From PCRC01 sp040384665 (GTDB lineage: Bacteria; Pseudomonadota; Gammaproteobacteria; Burkholderiales; Burkholderiaceae_C), in contig JAZKIY010000025.1 in the NCBI GenBank assembly GCA_040384665.1, forward strand, positions 1-64,000: DNA of 64,000 bases, given 5' to 3'. Below are positions 26,272 to 35,466 of this stretch, piece by piece (the stretch's first letter is position 1; each line of letters opens with the position of its first letter). The notes beneath the pieces are model-generated. The model was not told the DNA's origin and ran no database searches. It saw nothing but the letters and a program-made list of their open reading frames with translations. The translations under genes and the position numbers were made by a program.

Positions 26272-27339
26272 ATGCCCCCTGTGTTTTGGCTCGTCCCCCT
26301 GACTGCAACAGCGCTGCTGGGCGGCTCGTTTTTCACGACACTGGGCCCCGCCATGGTGGCCGCTTGCGCGGTGGCGCTGATGGGCTCGGTGGTTGTGGCC
26401 GTTCACCATGCCGAGGTGGTGGCGCACCGGGTGGGTGAGCCTTTTGGCACGCTGGTGCTGGCGGTGGCGATCACGGTGATTGAGGTGGCGCTGATCGTGT
26501 CGATGATGCTGGCGGGCGGGCCTGACAAGGCAGAACTGCCACGCGACACGATCTTTGCGGCGGTGATGATCATCACCACCGGCGTGATTGGCATTTGCCT
26601 GCTGGTGGGTGGCCTGCACCACCTGGAGCAGCGCTTCCAGCTGGACGGCGCCAACTCGGCGCTGGCCGCGCTGGTGGTGCTGGCCGGGCTGTCGCTGGTG
26701 TTGCCGGCGTTCACCACCAGTTCAGACGGTGGCACCTACACCCTGTCGCAGCTCGCCTTTGTGGCCATTTCGTCGCTGTCGCTGTGGGCGGCGTTCGTGT
26801 TTGTGCAGACCGTGCGCCACCGCGACTATTTCCTGCCGCCGACCAACGTGGCGAACGAGGAAGTCCACGCCCCACCGCCGTCCAACGGCCAGGCCTGGGC
26901 CAGCTTCGGGCTGCTGATGGTGTCGCTGGTCACGGTGGTGGGTTTGGCGAAGCAGTTGTCGCCCACCATTGAGGCGGCTGTGACGGCGGCGGGCGCGCCG
27001 AAGGCGGTGATCGGCATTGCCATTGCGCTGCTGGTGCTGCTGCCCGAAACCTGGGCCGCAGTGCGGGCGGCGCAGGCCGACCGGCTGCAGACCAGCATGA
27101 ACCTGGCGCTGGGCTCGGCGTTGGCCAGCATTGGGCTGACCATCCCGGCGGTGGTGGTGGCGGCGCTGGTGCTGGACCTGCCGCTGGTGCTGGGCCTCGC
27201 GGCCAAAGACATGGTGATGCTGATGCTGGCCTTTTTGGTGAGCGCCATCACGCTGAGCACCGGGCGGACCAACATCATGCAGGGTGCGGTGCACCTGATT
27301 CTGTTCGCCGCCTTTTTGTTTCTGGCCTTTGTGCCCTGA
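26272..27339 (+). CDS. chaA: calcium:proton antiporter ChaA
   Basis: A 355-aa inner-membrane protein with about eleven transmembrane segments arranged as two inverted repeats. The alpha-repeats of the cation/Ca2+ exchanger family are visible: EPFGTLVLAVAITVIEVALI around residue 55 and LPETWAAVRAAQADRLQTSMNLALGSALASIG around 250, each with the conserved acidic residue. It exports Ca2+ (also Na+ or K+ in E. coli) in exchange for H+. AAGGAA RBS before the ATG. Confidence 0.87.
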   Translation: MPPVFWLVPLTATALLGGSFFTTLGPAMVAACAVALMGSVVVAVHHAEVVAHRVGEPFGTLVLAVAITVIEVALIVSMMLAGGPDKAELPRDTIFAAVMIITTGVIGICLLVGGLHHLEQRFQLDGANSALAALVVLAGLSLVLPAFTTSSDGGTYTLSQLAFVAISSLSLWAAFVFVQTVRHRDYFLPPTNVANEEVHAPPPSNGQAWASFGLLMVSLVTVVGLAKQLSPTIEAAVTAAGAPKAVIGIAIALLVLLPETWAAVRAAQADRLQTSMNLALGSALASIGLTIPAVVVAALVLDLPLVLGLAAKDMVMLMLAFLVSAITLSTGRTNIMQGAVHLILFAAFLFLAFVP

Positions 27340-27359
27340 TTTTTGCCCTGGTGCTTGCT

Positions 27360-27381
27360 GGCGGTTGCGCCGGCAACCGCC
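27360..27381. terminator. hairpin between convergent chaA and lysR
   Basis: GGCGGTTGC-GCCG-GCAACCGCC, a perfect 9-bp stem located 21 bp after the chaA stop and 25 bp before the lysR stop. There is no T-run, so a bidirectional transcription barrier is possible but unproven. Confidence 0.4.
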
Positions 27382-27405
27382 CGTGCGCGGGTTGGCGTGG
27401 TGACG

Positions 27406-28311
27406 TCAAAGACCCGTGGAAGGCTTGGGTTTCGTTTTGTTCCGCGCCTCGACCGCTGGCGTGAGGGTGTCGAAAAACGCACTCACCATGCGCATGTTGC
27501 GCCGCTCCGCCAAGCACAGCACGTGTGCATAGGTGAAAATTTCAGTGTCGCTGATCGCCACCATGTGCAAGCCGGGACCCGGCACGTACTCCACGGTGGA
27601 AACGGCCGCGATACCGACGCCCTGCAGCACCGCCTCGCGGATCACTTCCCGGCTGCTGATGTCCATCACGATCTCGGGCTTGACGCCGGCTTTCTCCAAC
27701 GCCTCCTCCAGCGCCTTGCGGGTGGTGGAGCCTTGCTCACGAATCACCATGCGCTCCCCTTCCAGTTCGGCCAGGCGGATGCTGCGGCGTTTGGAAAACC
27801 GGTGCGATGTTGACGTGAAAATGGCCACCGGGTGCCGGCTGAACGGCACCGACAGGAAGCGGTCGTCACGGACGATCTGCGCCAACACCCCCACATCCGC
27901 GCGGTAGTCGAGCAACGCGTCCAACACCTCCTGCGAATTGCCAGTGCGCACCACGACCTTGATGCCGGGGTAGTGCTGGCTGAAATCGGCCAGCATCCTG
28001 GTGACGTGGTAGGGGCCAACCGCCGCCACCCGAAACTGCCCAGACAACAGCTTCCCGGCATCGCCCAGCAGGCTGACAGCGTCTGTCTCCAGGGCAAATA
28101 TCTGCTGGGCCAGCTGCATCAACTGTTCGCCCACGTGCGTGAGACGAACCCGCTTGCCACTCCGGTGGAACAGCTCCACCTTGTAGTTCTCCTCAAGAAA
28201 GCGGACCTGCGTGGTGATGGTGGGCTGGCTCAGGTGCAGGTGCTCTGCGGCCCGCGTGAAACTGCCCATGCGGGCCACGGCATAAAACGAGCGGAGCTGC
28301 GTCAGCCGCAT
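27406..28311 (-). CDS. LysR-family regulator, probably of the phn operon
   Basis: 301 aa. N-terminal winged HTH (LRSFYAVARMGSFTRAAEHLHLSQPTITTQVRFLE), then a periplasmic-binding-like effector domain; CysB/Cbl-like in length. Divergent from phnD with a 246-bp shared control region. LysR genes of this kind next to phosphonate degradation genes act as substrate-induced activators (as for phnA/phnR in pseudomonads and rhizobia). The C-terminus (RNKTKPKPSTGL) is unstructured. Confidence 0.85.
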   Translation of the reverse strand: MRLTQLRSFYAVARMGSFTRAAEHLHLSQPTITTQVRFLEENYKVELFHRSGKRVRLTHVGEQLMQLAQQIFALETDAVSLLGDAGKLLSGQFRVAAVGPYHVTRMLADFSQHYPGIKVVVRTGNSQEVLDALLDYRADVGVLAQIVRDDRFLSVPFSRHPVAIFTSTSHRFSKRRSIRLAELEGERMVIREQGSTTRKALEEALEKAGVKPEIVMDISSREVIREAVLQGVGIAAVSTVEYVPGPGLHMVAISDTEIFTYAHVLCLAERRNMRMVSAFFDTLTPAVEARNKTKPKPSTGL

Positions 28312-28557
28312 GGTGGAAACCCTTTGGTTGTATAGAAAAATTATATAGAAATCTGAAAATCTTTGAATTGGACAGTACTTGTTCGGGGTGATTTACTCCG
28401 ATTCACAGCAGCTCAGGCGTCACCAGAATCGACCGGCTGCTTGTTGACTCATCGTTGTCACAGACGTGTCATGCCGGGCTGAAGCAATCCCCCTGGCACT
28501 ACCGCCGCGCAAAGATGGAGAAATGAAATGCTCAGCAATCCAACTGGAGACAAACCA
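28312..28557. promoter_or_regulatory. divergent lysR-phnD control region
   Basis: AT-rich near lysR. TATAGAAA occurs twice in 28331-28353 (TATAGAAAAATTATATAGAAA), and TATA-N7-TATA forms a partial dyad, the type of site LysR proteins use. A GGAG precedes both possible phnD starts (ATG 28528 and ATG 28558). Confidence 0.4.
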
Positions 28558-29424
28558 ATGTTCAACCGCAGAAAGATCGTCGTTGGCGCTGCTGCCGCAG
28601 TCGCTGGCGCCATGGTGCTACCGGCCCGCGCGCAGCAGGTTCTGACCGTAGGGCTGATTCCTTCCGAGGACTCGCGCGCCATGATCGCCAACAGCCAGAA
28701 AATGATGGACATGCTGTCCAGCGCCCTTGGCATGCAGGTCAAGCCTTTTGTAGCGGCCGACTACAACGGCGTGATCGAGGCGCTGCGCTCCAAACGCCTC
28801 GATGTGGCCTACCTCGGACCTTTCTCTTATGTGCTGGGCGCCACCATCGCTGACATCGAGGCTTTTGCCGTGGCCGAAACCAAAAAGGCCGGCCGCACCT
28901 CGTACCACAGCCAGATCATTGCCCACAAGGACAGCGGCATCCGCACCGTGGCGGACCTGAAGGGCAAGAACTTTGCATTCGTCGATCCCACCTCGACCTC
29001 GGGCCACCTGTTCCCGAAGGCTGGGCTGATCAAAGCCGGTTTCAACCCCGACAAGGATTTTGGCCGCGTCATCTTCTCTGGGTCCCACGACTCCAGCGCG
29101 ATCGCGGTGCAAAACAAGAAGATCGAGGCGGCGGCCATTGCCGACCGCATCCTTGATGCGGCCATCGCCAAGGGGCTGGCCAAACGCGAAGACCTGGTGG
29201 AAGTCTGGAAATCGGATCCGATTCCCGAGTCGCCCACGGTGTGGCGGCGCGATTTGCCCGCCGACCTCAAGAAGCGCATCCAGTTGGCCTTCCTGGAAGT
29301 GAAAGACATCCCGTGGTCTGACCAAGGCCTGCTGAACGGCTTTCATCCCACCAACGACGCGGCCTACAACGTGATCCGCGACACCGCCAAGATTCTGAAC
29401 CTTGACCTCAAGAGGATGAAATGA
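28558..29424 (+). CDS. phnD: phosphonate ABC transporter substrate-binding protein
   Basis: A 288-aa periplasmic protein. The signal sequence begins MFNRRKIVVGAAAAVAGAM and is probably cleaved after PARA-Q. The PhnD family core follows: VGLIPSEDSRAM, LDVAYLGPFSYVLG, FAFVDPTSTSGHLFP (phosphonate-binding Ser/Thr loop), GSHDSSAIAVQNKKIEAAAI. A start ten codons earlier (28528) is also possible. It overlaps phnC by 4 bp. Confidence 0.9.
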   Translation: MFNRRKIVVGAAAAVAGAMVLPARAQQVLTVGLIPSEDSRAMIANSQKMMDMLSSALGMQVKPFVAADYNGVIEALRSKRLDVAYLGPFSYVLGATIADIEAFAVAETKKAGRTSYHSQIIAHKDSGIRTVADLKGKNFAFVDPTSTSGHLFPKAGLIKAGFNPDKDFGRVIFSGSHDSSAIAVQNKKIEAAAIADRILDAAIAKGLAKREDLVEVWKSDPIPESPTVWRRDLPADLKKRIQLAFLEVKDIPWSDQGLLNGFHPTNDAAYNVIRDTAKILNLDLKRMK

Positions 29425-30269
29425 TTGAAATCCGCAACCTCTCCAAGCACTACGGCGACTTCGTCGCGCTGAACGACGTCAGCCTGACGGTTGGTAAAGG
29501 CGAGTTCGTCGTGATCCTCGGCGCCTCAGGCGCTGGCAAATCAACACTGCTGCGCTGCATCAACCACCTGGCAGAGCCATCAAAAGGTGAAATTTACGTG
29601 GCAGGCGAACTCTCGCGCGGTGATCGCGCGGGTCTGCGCAAGGTCCGCCGCGACGTGGCGATGATCTTCCAGCACTACAACGTGGTGCCGCGGCTGTCGG
29701 TGCTGAAGAACGTGCTGACCGGCCGCCTGGGCTCGATGCCCGCGCTGCTGTCGTGGTTCCAGTTGTTCCCAAGCGAAGACATCAAGGTGGCGCGGGAATG
29801 CCTGCGCAAGGTTGAGCTGGAACACAAGGCCGATGTGCGCACCGACACGCTGTCGGGGGGCCAGAAACAGCGGGTGGGCATTGCCCGCGCGCTGGCGCAG
29901 CGGCCCAAAGTCATCCTTGCCGACGAGCCGGTCGCCAGCCTGGACCCAAAAACGTCGCGCAATGTACTGCGCTACCTGCAGCAGGCTTGCCACGAATACG
30001 GCATCACGGTGATCTGCAACCTGCACCAGGTCGACTACGCCCGCGAGTTTGGCGAGCGCGTCATTGGCGTGTCGGCCGGACGCATTGTGTTCGATGGCCT
30101 TCCGCACGAACTGAACGACGAAGCGCTCCAGCGCATCTACCCAGGTGGCCTGGAGGCTGCCGATGCCATCGTTCCGGCAGCACCCACCCAGGCAGCGGCT
30201 GTCCCCGTCGTTGCCCCAAAATCGGTTGGCACCTCTGCCATCCCCAACCTCGCACTGGAGCAATCATGA
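29421..30269 (+). CDS. phnC: phosphonate ABC transporter ATPase
   Basis: 282 aa. Walker A GASGAGKST near residue 37, Q-loop MIFQHYNVVPRLSVLKNVLTG, signature LSGGQKQR, Walker B VILADEPVASLDP, H-loop NLHQVDYA. The C-terminal 40 residues (Pro/Ala-rich) are an extension. It overlaps phnE by ATGA. Confidence 0.92.
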   Translation: MIEIRNLSKHYGDFVALNDVSLTVGKGEFVVILGASGAGKSTLLRCINHLAEPSKGEIYVAGELSRGDRAGLRKVRRDVAMIFQHYNVVPRLSVLKNVLTGRLGSMPALLSWFQLFPSEDIKVARECLRKVELEHKADVRTDTLSGGQKQRVGIARALAQRPKVILADEPVASLDPKTSRNVLRYLQQACHEYGITVICNLHQVDYAREFGERVIGVSAGRIVFDGLPHELNDEALQRIYPGGLEAADAIVPAAPTQAAAVPVVAPKSVGTSAIPNLALEQS

Positions 30270-31084
30270 TCAGCCTAGGACGCTACAACCTGCTGGTCGC
30301 CAAGAGCGCCGGCAACGATGGCTGGTGGAAATACGCCTGTGCGGCAGCAGCCGGCGTGGCGGTGGTCTGGTGGGCCGCCATCGGCAGCCAGGTCAGCTTT
30401 GGCGAACTCGCCAAAGGCATGCCGTGGATTGCCGATTTTCTGGGCCGCATGCTGCCACCCAACTGGGAGTTCATGCAGAAGCTGGTGACGCCCGCAATTG
30501 AGACGGTGCAGATCGCCATCTGGGGCACGCTGCTGGCGGTCATCCTTGCCGTGCCGGTGTGTTTTCTGGCGGCACGCAACATCTCGCCGAACATCGCGGT
30601 GTTCCATTTCATGCGGCAGGTGCTCAACATCGCCCGCGGCATCAACGAAATTATCCTGGCGCTCATCTTCGTGGCGGCCGTGGGTCTGGGCCCGTTCCCC
30701 GGCGTGCTGGCCCTGGCGCTGCACGGTGCCGGCATGCTGGGCAAGTTCTTTGCCGAGTCCATTGAGGACATCGACCAGGGGCCGATAGAAGCGCTGCGTT
30801 CCACCGGGGCCGGGCCGATCCAGATCATCATCTTCGGCGTAATTCCGCAGGTCGTGACGGCCTGGATCGCGGTGATCCTGTACCGCTTCGAGACCAACCT
30901 GCGCCAGGCCACCGTGCTGGGCATGGTGGGCGCCGGCGGCATCGGCTTTGAACTGGTGGGCAGCATGAAGCTGTTCCAGTACCAGGACACCGCCACCTGC
31001 ATTCTCGTCATCGTGGCCATGGTCATGGCAGCCGACTACATCTCAACCCGGCTGCGCGCCTGGATCCAGCAAGGAGCACGTTAA
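30266..31084 (+). CDS. phnE: phosphonate ABC transporter permease
   Basis: A 272-aa protein with about six transmembrane segments. The EAA loop of binding-protein-dependent permeases is visible as EALRSTGAGPIQIIIFGVIP, with NEIILALIFVAAVGLGPFPG upstream. It functions as a homodimer with PhnC. It overlaps phnA by one base (TAATG). Confidence 0.9.
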   Translation: MISLGRYNLLVAKSAGNDGWWKYACAAAAGVAVVWWAAIGSQVSFGELAKGMPWIADFLGRMLPPNWEFMQKLVTPAIETVQIAIWGTLLAVILAVPVCFLAARNISPNIAVFHFMRQVLNIARGINEIILALIFVAAVGLGPFPGVLALALHGAGMLGKFFAESIEDIDQGPIEALRSTGAGPIQIIIFGVIPQVVTAWIAVILYRFETNLRQATVLGMVGAGGIGFELVGSMKLFQYQDTATCILVIVAMVMAADYISTRLRAWIQQGAR

Positions 31085-32328
31085 TGGCACCCGACAACTT
31101 CACCCTCTCGGTCAATGGCCGCGAATACCGCAGGCCATCCAGCCCCATCGTGGTGGTCTGCGTTGACGGCTGCGAGCCCGACTACATCACCCAGGCCATC
31201 CAGGCCGGTGTGGCACCGTACATGAAAAAGATGCTGGCCAAGGGCAGCTCGCTGCTCGGCGACTGTGTCGTGCCCAGCTTCACGAATCCGAACAACCTGT
31301 CCATCGTGACCGGCGTGCCGCCCTCGGTACACGGCATCTGCGGCAACTACTTTCTGGACCAGACGGTGGGCAAGGAAGTGATGATGAACGACCCGGCCTA
31401 CCTGCGGGTGGAGACCCTGCTGGCATCGTTCTCCAAAGCGGGCGCCAGTGTTGCCGTGGTCACCGCCAAAGACAAACTGCGCACGCTGCTGGGCCATGGC
31501 ATGGACGGCATCTGTTTTTCCGCCGAGAAGGCAGACCAGGCCACGCTGGCCAACGGGGGCATTGACGGCGTGGTGGATCTGGTGGGCAAACCGGTGCCGT
31601 CGGTTTACAGCGCCGACCTGAGCGAGTTTGTGTTTGCGGCGGGCGTAAAGTTGATGGAGAAACACCGCCCCGACCTGATGTACCTCTCCACCACCGACTA
31701 CATCCAGCACAAATTTGCACCTGGCACGCAAGGCGCCAACGACTTCTACGCGATGATGGACGGCTACCTGGCGCAGCTCGACGCGATGGGTGCGGTGATA
31801 GGTCTCACCGCCGACCACGGCATGAGCGCCAAGACCGACGCCGCCGGCAACCCGCGCATCGTGTTCCTGCAAGAAGTGCTGGACGCCACGGCCGGTGCCG
31901 CCAGCAGCCGCGTGATCCTGCCGATCACCGACCCCTACGTGGTGCACCACGGCGCCCTCGGATCATTCGCCACGGTGTACCTGAAGCCTGGCGCTGACGC
32001 GCAGGCGATTGCTGCGGCGCTGCGGCAGGTCGATGGCATCGAACTGGTGCTCTCGCGGGAAGATGCGGCGCAGCGCTTCGAGCTGCCGGCCGACCGTATT
32101 GGCGACCTGGTCGTCGTCTCTAACCACCTCACCGTGCTGGGCACGCGTGCTTCCGAGCACGACTTGAGTGGCCTGACTGTGCCACTGCGCTCGCATGGCG
32201 GCATCTCCGAGCAGAAGGTGCCGCTGCTGTTCAACCGACAACTGCAGGGTGTGGCCAGCGGACGCCGGCTGCGCAACTTCGATGTGTTCGACCTCGCCAT
32301 CAACCACGCCGTGACGGTGGGTGCCTAG
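31084..32328 (+). CDS. phnA: phosphonoacetate hydrolase
   Basis: A 414-aa alkaline-phosphatase-superfamily enzyme that splits phosphonoacetate into acetate and phosphate. Metal ligands and nucleophile are visible: Asp in VVVCVDGCEPDY (near residue 29), Thr in PSFTNPNNLSIVTG (near 64), the second metal site in TADHGMSAKTD (near 243), and a late His in PLRSHGGISEQ. It completes the aminoethylphosphonate route after PhnY. Cytoplasmic. Confidence 0.92.
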   Translation: MAPDNFTLSVNGREYRRPSSPIVVVCVDGCEPDYITQAIQAGVAPYMKKMLAKGSSLLGDCVVPSFTNPNNLSIVTGVPPSVHGICGNYFLDQTVGKEVMMNDPAYLRVETLLASFSKAGASVAVVTAKDKLRTLLGHGMDGICFSAEKADQATLANGGIDGVVDLVGKPVPSVYSADLSEFVFAAGVKLMEKHRPDLMYLSTTDYIQHKFAPGTQGANDFYAMMDGYLAQLDAMGAVIGLTADHGMSAKTDAAGNPRIVFLQEVLDATAGAASSRVILPITDPYVVHHGALGSFATVYLKPGADAQAIAAALRQVDGIELVLSREDAAQRFELPADRIGDLVVVSNHLTVLGTRASEHDLSGLTVPLRSHGGISEQKVPLLFNRQLQGVASGRRLRNFDVFDLAINHAVTVGA

Positions 32329-32338
32329 AAAGACAAGC

Positions 32339-33439
32339 ATGACCAGCAATTACTTCAACCCCGTGCACAGCGTGTACGGGGCCGGTGCCCTCTCGTCCCT
32401 GCGAGGACTGCTGGCTGGCCGCAAGGCCGCCATCGTGACCTTCCCCGAAGCCCGTGCGCTGGGCCTGGTCGCCCGGTTGGAGGCGGTGCTGGGCGACAGC
32501 CTGGCCTGTGTGATCGACCAGGTGCAGCCCAACCCCGACGTGGCCGAGCTGACCCAGACCTACGAGACCTTCTGGCGCGACCATGCCGAGGTGCCGGTGA
32601 TTGTGGCGGTAGGTGGCGGCAGCGCCATCGATACGGCCAAGGCGCTGATGGTGGCCAGCATGACCGGGCGCTTCTCGGACCTCATTGCAGGCTTGACAGG
32701 CACACGGCCTTTTGAGCCCGCCCGCACCAAGACCCTGATCGCCGTACCCACCACGGCCGGCACCGGCAGCGAAGTCACGCCCTGGGCCACGATCTGGGAC
32801 CGTGTACAGCAGAAAAAGTATTCGCTGCACCTGCCACAGACCTGGCCGGCCTACGCGGTGATTGACCCGGAACTGATGTTGTCTCTCCCGGCATCGGTCA
32901 CCCTGCAAAGCGGGCTGGACGCGCTGTCGCACGCGCTGGAGTCGATCTGGAACGTCAACGCCAACCCGGTGTCGGACACCATGGCCATCTCAGCGGTGCG
33001 CGACATCCTCGACGTGCTGCCGCAACTGCTGCACCGGCTCGACAGCCTGGAGTTGCGCGGCCGCATGGCGCTGGCGGCACTGAAGGCCGGCATGGCGTTT
33101 TCCAACACCAAGACCGCACTGGCGCATTCGATCTCTTACGAGATGACGCTGCGCTACGGCCTGCCCCACGGCATTGCCTGCTCATTTTCACTGCCCATGG
33201 TGCTGCAGCGCGCCATCGGCCAGCGCGCCGACCGCGATGCGGTGCTGGCAGCGGCGCTGGGGCCCCTGGCAGAAGCGCCGGCACGGCTGGCCAGCTTCAT
33301 CGAAGGTCTGGGTGTGAAAACCCGTTTTTCAGACTATGGCGTCAACGACCAAGAGGCCGAGCAAATGGTGCTGCACGCCCAGGGTGGCGCGCGCGGCAAA
33401 AACTTCATTGGTTCTGTGGCAGAGGAGGCCCTGACATGA
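32339..33439 (+). CDS. phosphonate-associated iron-containing alcohol dehydrogenase (phosphonoacetaldehyde reductase type)
   Basis: A 366-aa group III (Fe-dependent) alcohol dehydrogenase. NAD-binding GGGSAIDTAKAL near residue 93, PTTAGTGSEVTPWA, metal-ligand motifs SGLDALSHALE and ALAHSISYEM followed by GLPHGIACSF. This family occurs in phosphonate operons and would interconvert phosphonoacetaldehyde and 2-hydroxyethylphosphonate. In a catabolic operon with phnY and phnA it would feed 2-hydroxyethylphosphonate into the pathway. A GTG at 32321 overlapping phnA is an alternative start. It overlaps phnY by ATGA. Confidence 0.82.
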   Translation: MTSNYFNPVHSVYGAGALSSLRGLLAGRKAAIVTFPEARALGLVARLEAVLGDSLACVIDQVQPNPDVAELTQTYETFWRDHAEVPVIVAVGGGSAIDTAKALMVASMTGRFSDLIAGLTGTRPFEPARTKTLIAVPTTAGTGSEVTPWATIWDRVQQKKYSLHLPQTWPAYAVIDPELMLSLPASVTLQSGLDALSHALESIWNVNANPVSDTMAISAVRDILDVLPQLLHRLDSLELRGRMALAALKAGMAFSNTKTALAHSISYEMTLRYGLPHGIACSFSLPMVLQRAIGQRADRDAVLAAALGPLAEAPARLASFIEGLGVKTRFSDYGVNDQEAEQMVLHAQGGARGKNFIGSVAEEALT

Positions 33440-34890
33440 ATGCACGTGTACCCCTTCAGGACAGCCTGGCGTTTCGTGCAGAGACCCTGCGCATCGGCGG
33501 CGAGCGGGTGGCGCGCGAGCGCACGCTGGACATCGTCAACCCGTACTCCCGCGAACGTGTCGGCACCGTGCCACTCGCTACCGTGGAAGACGTGCGGCTG
33601 GCCTGCCGCATTGCCCAGGCCTACCGGCCGACGCTGACGCGTTACGAGCGCTCGGCCATATTGCAGCGCGCCGCGACGCTGCTGCGGGCGCGCACCGAGG
33701 AAGCGTCGAAGTTGATCACGCTGGAGTCCGGCCTGTGCCGCAAGGATTCGATGTACGAGATCGGCCGGGTGGCCGACGTGCTGGTCTTCGGCGCAAACGA
33801 GGCGTTGAAAGACGATGGCCAGGTGTTCTCGTGCGACCTCACACCGCACGGCAAGAAACGCAAGGTGATCACACTGCGCGAGCCGCTGCAGGGCATCATC
33901 ACCGCGATCACGCCGTTCAACCACCCGATGAACCAGGTGGCGCACAAGGTCGTGCCCAGCATCGCCACGAACAACCGCATGGTGCTGAAGCCATCGGAGA
34001 AGGTGCCGCTGTCAGCCTATTTTCTCGCCGATGTGCTGTACGAAGCCGGGCTGCCGCCCGAGATGCTGCAGGTGCTGACCGGCGACCCGCGCGAGATTGC
34101 CGACGAACTGATCACCAACGCGCATGTGGACCTGATCACCTTCACCGGGGGCGTCGCCATCGGCAAACACATCGCCAACAGGGCCGGCTACCGCCGCATG
34201 GTGCTGGAGCTTGGCGGCAACGACCCGCTGATCGTGATGGAAGATGCCGACCTGGACAAGGCGTCCGACCTAGCGGTACAGGGCTCGTACAAAAATTCCG
34301 GCCAGCGCTGCACCGCCGTCAAACGCATGTTGGTACAGCAGTCGGTGGCGCGCGAATTTACCGAGCTGGTGGTGGAAAAAACACGCCGCTGGAAACACGG
34401 CAACCCGATGGACGAAACCATGGACATGGGCACCGTCATTGACGAAAACGCCGCCCGCCAGTTCGAGGCGCTGGTCAACGAAGCCGTGGCGCAAGGCGCG
34501 CGACTGCTCACCGGTAACGTGCGCGAGGGCGCGCTGTACGCCCCCACTGTGCTCGACAATGTGCGGCCGGAGATGACCCTGGTGCGGGAAGAAACCTTTG
34601 GCCCGGTGTCGCCCATCATCACGTTTGGCAGCATCGACGAGGCCATTGCGATTTCCAACGGCACCGCCTACGGCCTGTCGTCGGGCGTCTGCACCAACCG
34701 CATGGACCATGCCACCCGGTTTGCGCAGGAGTTGCACGTGGGCACGGTGAACGTCTGGGAGGTGCCGGGCTACCGCATCGAGCTCACGCCTTTCGGCGGC
34801 ATCAAGGACTCGGGCCTGGGCTACAAGGAAGGCGTACAGGAAGCGATGAAGTCGTTCTGCAACGGCAAGACATTCACGCTGCCCTGGTGA
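33436..34890 (+). CDS. phnY: phosphonoacetaldehyde dehydrogenase
   Basis: A 484-aa aldehyde dehydrogenase superfamily enzyme oxidising phosphonoacetaldehyde to phosphonoacetate with NAD+. Active-site features: Asn in TPFNHPMNQ, general base Glu258 in LELGGNDP, nucleophile Cys292 in SGQRCTAVKR, and EETFGPVSP. It is last in the phnDCE-phnA-adh-phnY operon. No phnW (aminoethylphosphonate transaminase) or phnX gene is in the window. Confidence 0.88.
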   Translation: MNARVPLQDSLAFRAETLRIGGERVARERTLDIVNPYSRERVGTVPLATVEDVRLACRIAQAYRPTLTRYERSAILQRAATLLRARTEEASKLITLESGLCRKDSMYEIGRVADVLVFGANEALKDDGQVFSCDLTPHGKKRKVITLREPLQGIITAITPFNHPMNQVAHKVVPSIATNNRMVLKPSEKVPLSAYFLADVLYEAGLPPEMLQVLTGDPREIADELITNAHVDLITFTGGVAIGKHIANRAGYRRMVLELGGNDPLIVMEDADLDKASDLAVQGSYKNSGQRCTAVKRMLVQQSVAREFTELVVEKTRRWKHGNPMDETMDMGTVIDENAARQFEALVNEAVAQGARLLTGNVREGALYAPTVLDNVRPEMTLVREETFGPVSPIITFGSIDEAIAISNGTAYGLSSGVCTNRMDHATRFAQELHVGTVNVWEVPGYRIELTPFGGIKDSGLGYKEGVQEAMKSFCNGKTFTLPW

Positions 34891-34940
34891 CCCTTCTCGG
34901 GGCCGTGATCCGCCATGCCTGTGGACAAGCCCCGACTGGC

Positions 34941-34972
34941 CTGCGCCGCGCTGGACATTCAGCGCAGCGCAG
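34941..34972. terminator. hairpin between convergent phnY and cynS
   Basis: A 13-bp stem with one mismatch (CTGCGCCGCGCTG / CAGCGCAGCGCAG) around a 6-nt loop, in the 88-bp space between two converging operons. No T-run; possibly a shared barrier. Confidence 0.45.
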
Positions 34973-34978
34973 GTGACC

Positions 34979-35422
34979 TCAGTAGGTCTTGTACGGCAGG
35001 AACTTGCCCGACAGCACCACGTTGACGCGGTCGCCTTTCGGGTCGGGCTGGCGCACGATGTCCATGCTGAAGTCGATGGCGCTCATGATGCCGTCGCCAA
35101 ACTCCTCGTGGATCAGTTCCTTGATGGTGGTGCCGTAGACGCTGACGATCTCGTACCAGCGGTAGATCAGCGGGTCGGTCGGCACCGGGGTGGGCAGCGA
35201 GCCTTTGTACGGCACGACCTGCAGCCACTTCTGCTCTTCGGCCGTCAGACCAAAAATCTTGCCCAGCACCTTGGCCTGCTCGGGCGTGGCCGTCATCTGG
35301 CCGAGGCACAGCGCAGTGGTCCACTCTTTGGAATGGCCCACCTTCTTGGCCACGTCGGCCCACTGGATGCCTTTGGCGACTTTGACGGTGATGATTTTTT
35401 CGGTGACTTCAAGGCGGTTCAT
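34979..35422 (-). CDS. cynS: cyanase (cyanate hydratase)
   Basis: A 147-aa protein with an N-terminal HTH-like domain and a C-terminal catalytic domain. Catalytic residues Arg88, Glu91 and Ser114 keep the exact spacing of E. coli Arg96/Glu99/Ser122 (YRWYEIVSVYGTT ... GDGIMSAIDF). It converts cyanate and bicarbonate to ammonia and CO2. RBS AGGAGATG just before the ATG. Last gene of the cynABD-S operon. Confidence 0.95.
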   Translation of the reverse strand: MNRLEVTEKIITVKVAKGIQWADVAKKVGHSKEWTTALCLGQMTATPEQAKVLGKIFGLTAEEQKWLQVVPYKGSLPTPVPTDPLIYRWYEIVSVYGTTIKELIHEEFGDGIMSAIDFSMDIVRQPDPKGDRVNVVLSGKFLPYKTY

Positions 35423-35466
35423 GCCATCTCCTGGTGTGGTTTGAATGAAAGGGGTGCCGTGGTTGG

